DNA of 45,276 nucleotides from JAJRXG01 sp964470035 (GTDB taxonomy: Bacteria > Bacteroidota > Bacteroidia > Chitinophagales > Saprospiraceae), in assembly GCA_964470035.1 (NCBI GenBank), contig CAYYBR010000003.1:1-45276 (forward strand), read 5' to 3'. The translations under genes and the position numbers were made by a program. This document shows positions 42,817-45,276 of this stretch, in pieces. Numbering within the stretch: position 1 is the first letter of the stretch; every line of letters begins with the position of its first letter. The notes beneath the pieces were generated by a model. The model did no database searches. It was not told the DNA's origin and saw only the letters and a program-made list of their open reading frames with translations.

Positions 42817-43160
42817 CTTAGATGGATAAGCTGTCTAAGTATGTTGTTTATTGAATTATTGTGTTAATTCCTTTTTCTCCTAGTAACCGCTTTCGTAATA
42901 GAATAGGTGGTTATTTGAGGCGTACCTATAAATGATCTCTGACAACCAACGAAATAACTGTCAGAAAGCAACCAAGCACAATGATTTTGCAACGTGACGA
43001 AATTAGTTCGGGTTAATGACCTGAAAAAACATAACAGCTAACTACTGTTAAGTCACAAGGTGGTAACACACCTAACGATAGGTACGTTGAGATTCTTATT
43101 ATTAAGAATCGGAGAGAGGGTCTGGCTTCACGGCCAGCTCTTTCTTTAACCTAACTTTTT
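42817..43160 (+). ncRNA. Candidate structured noncoding RNA in a 480-bp gene-free region
   Basis: Between the TlpA-like and VPGC-type genes (42716-43189) no protein gene is visible, but consecutive hairpins are. TCTGACA/TGTCAGA lies at 42938-42965, TTCGGGT/ACCTGAA at 43007-43025, TAACAG/CTGTTA at 43032-43050, AGGTG/CACCT at 43058-43073, GATTCTTA/TAAGAATC at 43091-43110, and CTGGC/GCCAG with flanking GAG/CTC at 43112-43144. The last is followed by T-rich sequence on the plus strand, giving the polarity. An earlier hairpin CTTAGA/TCTAAG is at 42817-42839. It does not show the hallmarks of RNase P, tmRNA or SRP RNA. Function unknown; the 5' end is not defined. Confidence 0.4.
42837..42869. repeat. 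Second copy of the pssA-upstream word pair
   Basis: AAGTATGTTGTTT (42837-42849) is followed after 4 bp by AATTATTGTGTTAATT (42854-42869). Both words occur exactly at 10709-10737, there in the order 16-mer then 13-mer and directly adjacent. The second word is an inverted repeat here too, with arms GAATTA/TAATTC around TTGTGT (42853-42870). Confidence 0.55.
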
Positions 43161-43189
43161 CCCTGATTATCCTTCGGCAGAGGCGTTCC

Positions 43190-44170
43190 CTAGGATTTAA
43201 CAACCTTATGCCAAGAGGACACAAAGTCTTCACCTATTCTGTTCTCATTGCTCACATGGTTCATCAGCTCTATTTGTCTTGGTGACAAATATTGAAGAGC
43301 ATTTTTCCCTTGTCCAATAGCTGAGTTAACTTTAGCGGACTGAAGAGCTGTCATCGGAATACTCCTATAAGCACTTTTCGATAGGTAGTATTTTACTTCT
43401 CGATCTTGACGATACTTTCCTACGCCTTTATCAACAAAGTGACCTTTCTGATTGGCAAAAACCTGATCTGCACAGCTTACCTTTTCAGCTTTTTTGGCTA
43501 TCTGATTGAGATTAGTCTTATCACCGTTATAAGTAACTTTTACGACCTCTCTTCCGTGCATAAAGCCAGCTTCTGTTGACAATACCCCATCTATCTTGGC
43601 GATTTCTTTTTCACCGGTCCAAAAACAGTACATCGATAAGAAAGCTTCTTCTTCTTGGCCTTGACCTTCAAGTTCTTCAAGAAATATATCTAGGTAGGCA
43701 GGTGTAGTTTGTCCAGATAAGACCATAGCCTGTTGTATACCTTTGGCGAGACCTAGCAAGCTATAATCCCCAGCTACTCTATTGATTAGGTCATCTCCTT
43801 TTTGGTTGGTGATTCTGACTACAGGATTATTCCATGATGGTTCTCTATATTTTTGTAGGACCTTGCGATCTTCACCACCCTTGTTATTATATATCGCAAG
43901 TGGTACAAAGTGAGTTTCTATCAACTCAACGATAAAGGGATGCTGTAAGATCTTATTACCATATGTAGTGCAAGTATGACATCCAGGTACTTCCTGAAAA
44001 AGTATGAATACTGGAAGTCCTTGCTTTTCTGACTGAGCTAGTGCCTCATCATAATTTCTTAACCAATGGACATCTCCTAATTCTTCTGGTTGATTATCTA
44101 CATACCAATTGTCCTGTCCTACAAGTGAGAAAGTGGTCAAGACGAGTGCTACAATGAGTAAATTTTTCAT
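43190..44170 (-). CDS. VPGUxxT-type thioredoxin-like protein (cysteine form) with MsrA-like segment
   Basis: A 326-residue exported protein with signal peptide MKNLLIVALVLTTFSLVGQ. Residues about 35-150 are thioredoxin-like with V61-P-G-C64-H-T-C67. This matches the VPGUxxT family, in which some members carry selenocysteine at the position of C64; here it is Cys (TGC/TGT-coded), not a read-through stop. Residues about 176-232 resemble the core of peptide methionine sulfoxide reductase A: MYCFWTGEKEIAKIDGVLST then AGFMHGREVVKVTYN, with C182-F-W at the MsrA catalytic position. A redox repair role in the envelope is plausible but unproven. It is the third thioredoxin-fold gene on this strand within 3 kb, separated from the others by the noncoding region. 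Confidence 0.8.
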   Translation of the reverse strand: MKNLLIVALVLTTFSLVGQDNWYVDNQPEELGDVHWLRNYDEALAQSEKQGLPVFILFQEVPGCHTCTTYGNKILQHPFIVELIETHFVPLAIYNNKGGEDRKVLQKYREPSWNNPVVRITNQKGDDLINRVAGDYSLLGLAKGIQQAMVLSGQTTPAYLDIFLEELEGQGQEEEAFLSMYCFWTGEKEIAKIDGVLSTEAGFMHGREVVKVTYNGDKTNLNQIAKKAEKVSCADQVFANQKGHFVDKGVGKYRQDREVKYYLSKSAYRSIPMTALQSAKVNSAIGQGKNALQYLSPRQIELMNHVSNENRIGEDFVSSWHKVVKS

Positions 44171-44462
44171 AGGTCTGATTTCTTACTTTACTAGGATAAA
44201 CATGATAAGGTTATCGAAGGATATAAAAACGAAGAAAATACCGTAGAATCGTCCGCACAGCGTCAGGTATGTGCTAAATCTGGGTTAACCCTTGGTTTTG
44301 TTTTTCTTAAAAAGAAGATCTTGAGTAGATATAATATTGATATATACTTACCCGTATATACTCTATCGACCCCCATGTAGCTGTTTCCTCTTAGAGACCA
44401 TATCCACCAACCTACAGAGATTAAAGAATAACTGATAACAAGTAAGTTATCACTGCTGATCT

Positions 44463-45276
44463 ATGAAAAAACGTCTACGCGTCATCATTCTAGGGTTGCT
44501 GAGCATGTCTTTGTTCGGGCTCAATACTGCAGATGCATCTCATATAATAGGAGGTGACATATACTATAGTTTATCGCACTATAATCAGGACTCTTCTTTA
44601 GTGACATATGATATAGAGTTTATCCTCTATCGAGATACGGCTGGTTTAGATTTTGATCTACTAGCAGAGTTTGGTGTATATGTGAAGCAAGATGACGATC
44701 CCTGGGAGTCATATCAGGTGATTAATAATGTTCCACTTGGTGAGGTTCTAAATATCAGCGCTCTTGATGACCCCTGCAAAGATGAAATCTTAAGTCAGTT
44801 GATCATAGAGTCTGGAGTCTACAATTTTCAGATAACTCTTGAGACTGGGCCTTTCATGTACATGGTAGCCCACCAGCGATGTTGCAGAAATTTTTCGATC
44901 AACAATATTCTCAACCCTGGTGAGACAGGCGCCGTCTATGATATCATCATTACTCCCGAAGCGATGAAACGGACTAACAATAGTCCAGTTTTTAGGGAGT
45001 ATCCGCCGATATTTGTTTGTCTGGGTTTTGATTTTGATTTTGACCATCGCGCTATCGACCAAGAAGGAGACTCACTAGTGTATAAGTTATGTACACCGTT
45101 TATATCTGGTACCAATCCTGGTAACCCACCACCTATCTGTTGTGATTGTGTAAAGCCCGATCCTCGTACTTGTACTCCTAATTTTGACGAGGTCATCTAT
45201 ACTAATGGGTTTACTAAAGAGAACCCCGTCGGTGGAGACCCTCAGATAAGGATTAACCCTAGGACTGGTCATATAT
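44463..45276 (+). CDS. Secreted surface protein, 3' end beyond the window (gliding-motility-associated type)
   Basis: The frame is open from ATG 44463 to the window end (271 codons visible). Signal peptide MKKRLRVIILGLLSMSLFGL ends near ADA, followed by SHIIGGDIYYSL. This 'ASHIIGGDIYY' opening is typical of very large Bacteroidota surface proteins with PKD repeats and a C-terminal gliding-motility/type IX secretion sorting domain. The visible part has a beta-rich domain with paired cysteines (HQRCCRN, ICCDCVKPDPRTCTP) and a repeat-like region (NSPVFREYPPIFVCLGFDFD). The C terminus, where a sorting signal would lie, is not visible. It is divergent from the VPGC-type gene across 292 bp of AT-rich sequence. 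Confidence 0.8.
   Translation, partial: MKKRLRVIILGLLSMSLFGLNTADASHIIGGDIYYSLSHYNQDSSLVTYDIEFILYRDTAGLDFDLLAEFGVYVKQDDDPWESYQVINNVPLGEVLNISALDDPCKDEILSQLIIESGVYNFQITLETGPFMYMVAHQRCCRNFSINNILNPGETGAVYDIIITPEAMKRTNNSPVFREYPPIFVCLGFDFDFDHRAIDQEGDSLVYKLCTPFISGTNPGNPPPICCDCVKPDPRTCTPNFDEVIYTNGFTKENPVGGDPQIRINPRTGHI

Noticed and set aside
42816..43160. RNase P RNA, tmRNA or integron attC array in the hairpin-rich region
   Set aside because: The conserved RNase P core, the tmRNA tag and tRNA-like ends, and paired attC core sites are not present.

Overview
The window is chromosomal DNA from a Bacteroidota bacterium, most likely a Saprospira-type or related marine/environmental lineage. The evidence is the gene content: a TonB-dependent receptor, a DUF5916 outer-membrane protein, a one-piece PurL, HscA, a CtlX-type amidinohydrolase, a secreted Peptidase_S74 protein beside an HTH-only LuxR regulator, and an 'ASHIIGGDIYY' surface protein. 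In addition, several genes are preceded by the Bacteroidota -7 promoter element TAnnTTTG. By eye GC is about 40-45 %. No rRNA, tRNA, CRISPR array, prophage or intact insertion sequence was seen.

Layout. 0.2-9.2 kb: DUF5916 protein, purL, then a minus-strand cluster of enoyl-CoA hydratase, BKACE beta-keto acid cleavage enzyme and a methyltransferase, cut by a 100-N gap. 9.2-14.1 kb: two small lipoproteins, pssA, a 2[4Fe-4S] ferredoxin, a candidate 37-residue protein with its own terminator, and yhhQ-ctlX. 14.2-17.5 kb: hscA and a GH3-family protein. 17.5-25 kb: mixed metabolic and envelope genes (acyltransferase, asparaginase/glycosylasparaginase, threonine dehydratase, PhoD phosphatase, DUF2130 protein, PagL-like protein, and an unknown gene with an inverted repeat at its start). 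25-28.4 kb: a vitamin-uptake locus (TonB receptor behind a TPP riboswitch, a NadR-type kinase, a PnuC/PnuT permease). 28.7-33.6 kb: a large zinc metalloprotease, an SDR, a decayed fragment of a second metalloprotease, an HTH-only LuxR protein and an S74 protein. 33.9-40.3 kb: argS, glnS, pyrR, pyrB, dinB. 40.3-45.3 kb: a paraoxonase-like protein, three thioredoxin-fold exported proteins, a noncoding region rich in hairpins, and a surface protein cut by the window end.

The two N gaps differ. The gap inside argS is flanked by an identical 55-bp sequence on both sides. It is therefore almost certainly an unmerged contig overlap: dropping one copy and the Ns restores a single intact argS frame. 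The gap between the BKACE and enoyl-CoA hydratase genes shows no such overlap and hides the ends of both genes.

Most worth a second look: (1) the TPP riboswitch lying inside a same-strand three-gene locus, with an 11-nt downstream segment that can pair with the aptamer 5' strand; (2) the hairpin-rich noncoding region at 42.8-43.16 kb; (3) a two-word sequence element shared, in swapped order, between that region and the pssA upstream region; (4) the metalloprotease remnant at 32.25 kb; (5) the VPGC-x2-C thioredoxin joined to an MsrA-like segment; (6) the 39-bp repeat pair after purL; (7) the candidate small-protein gene at 12.1 kb.
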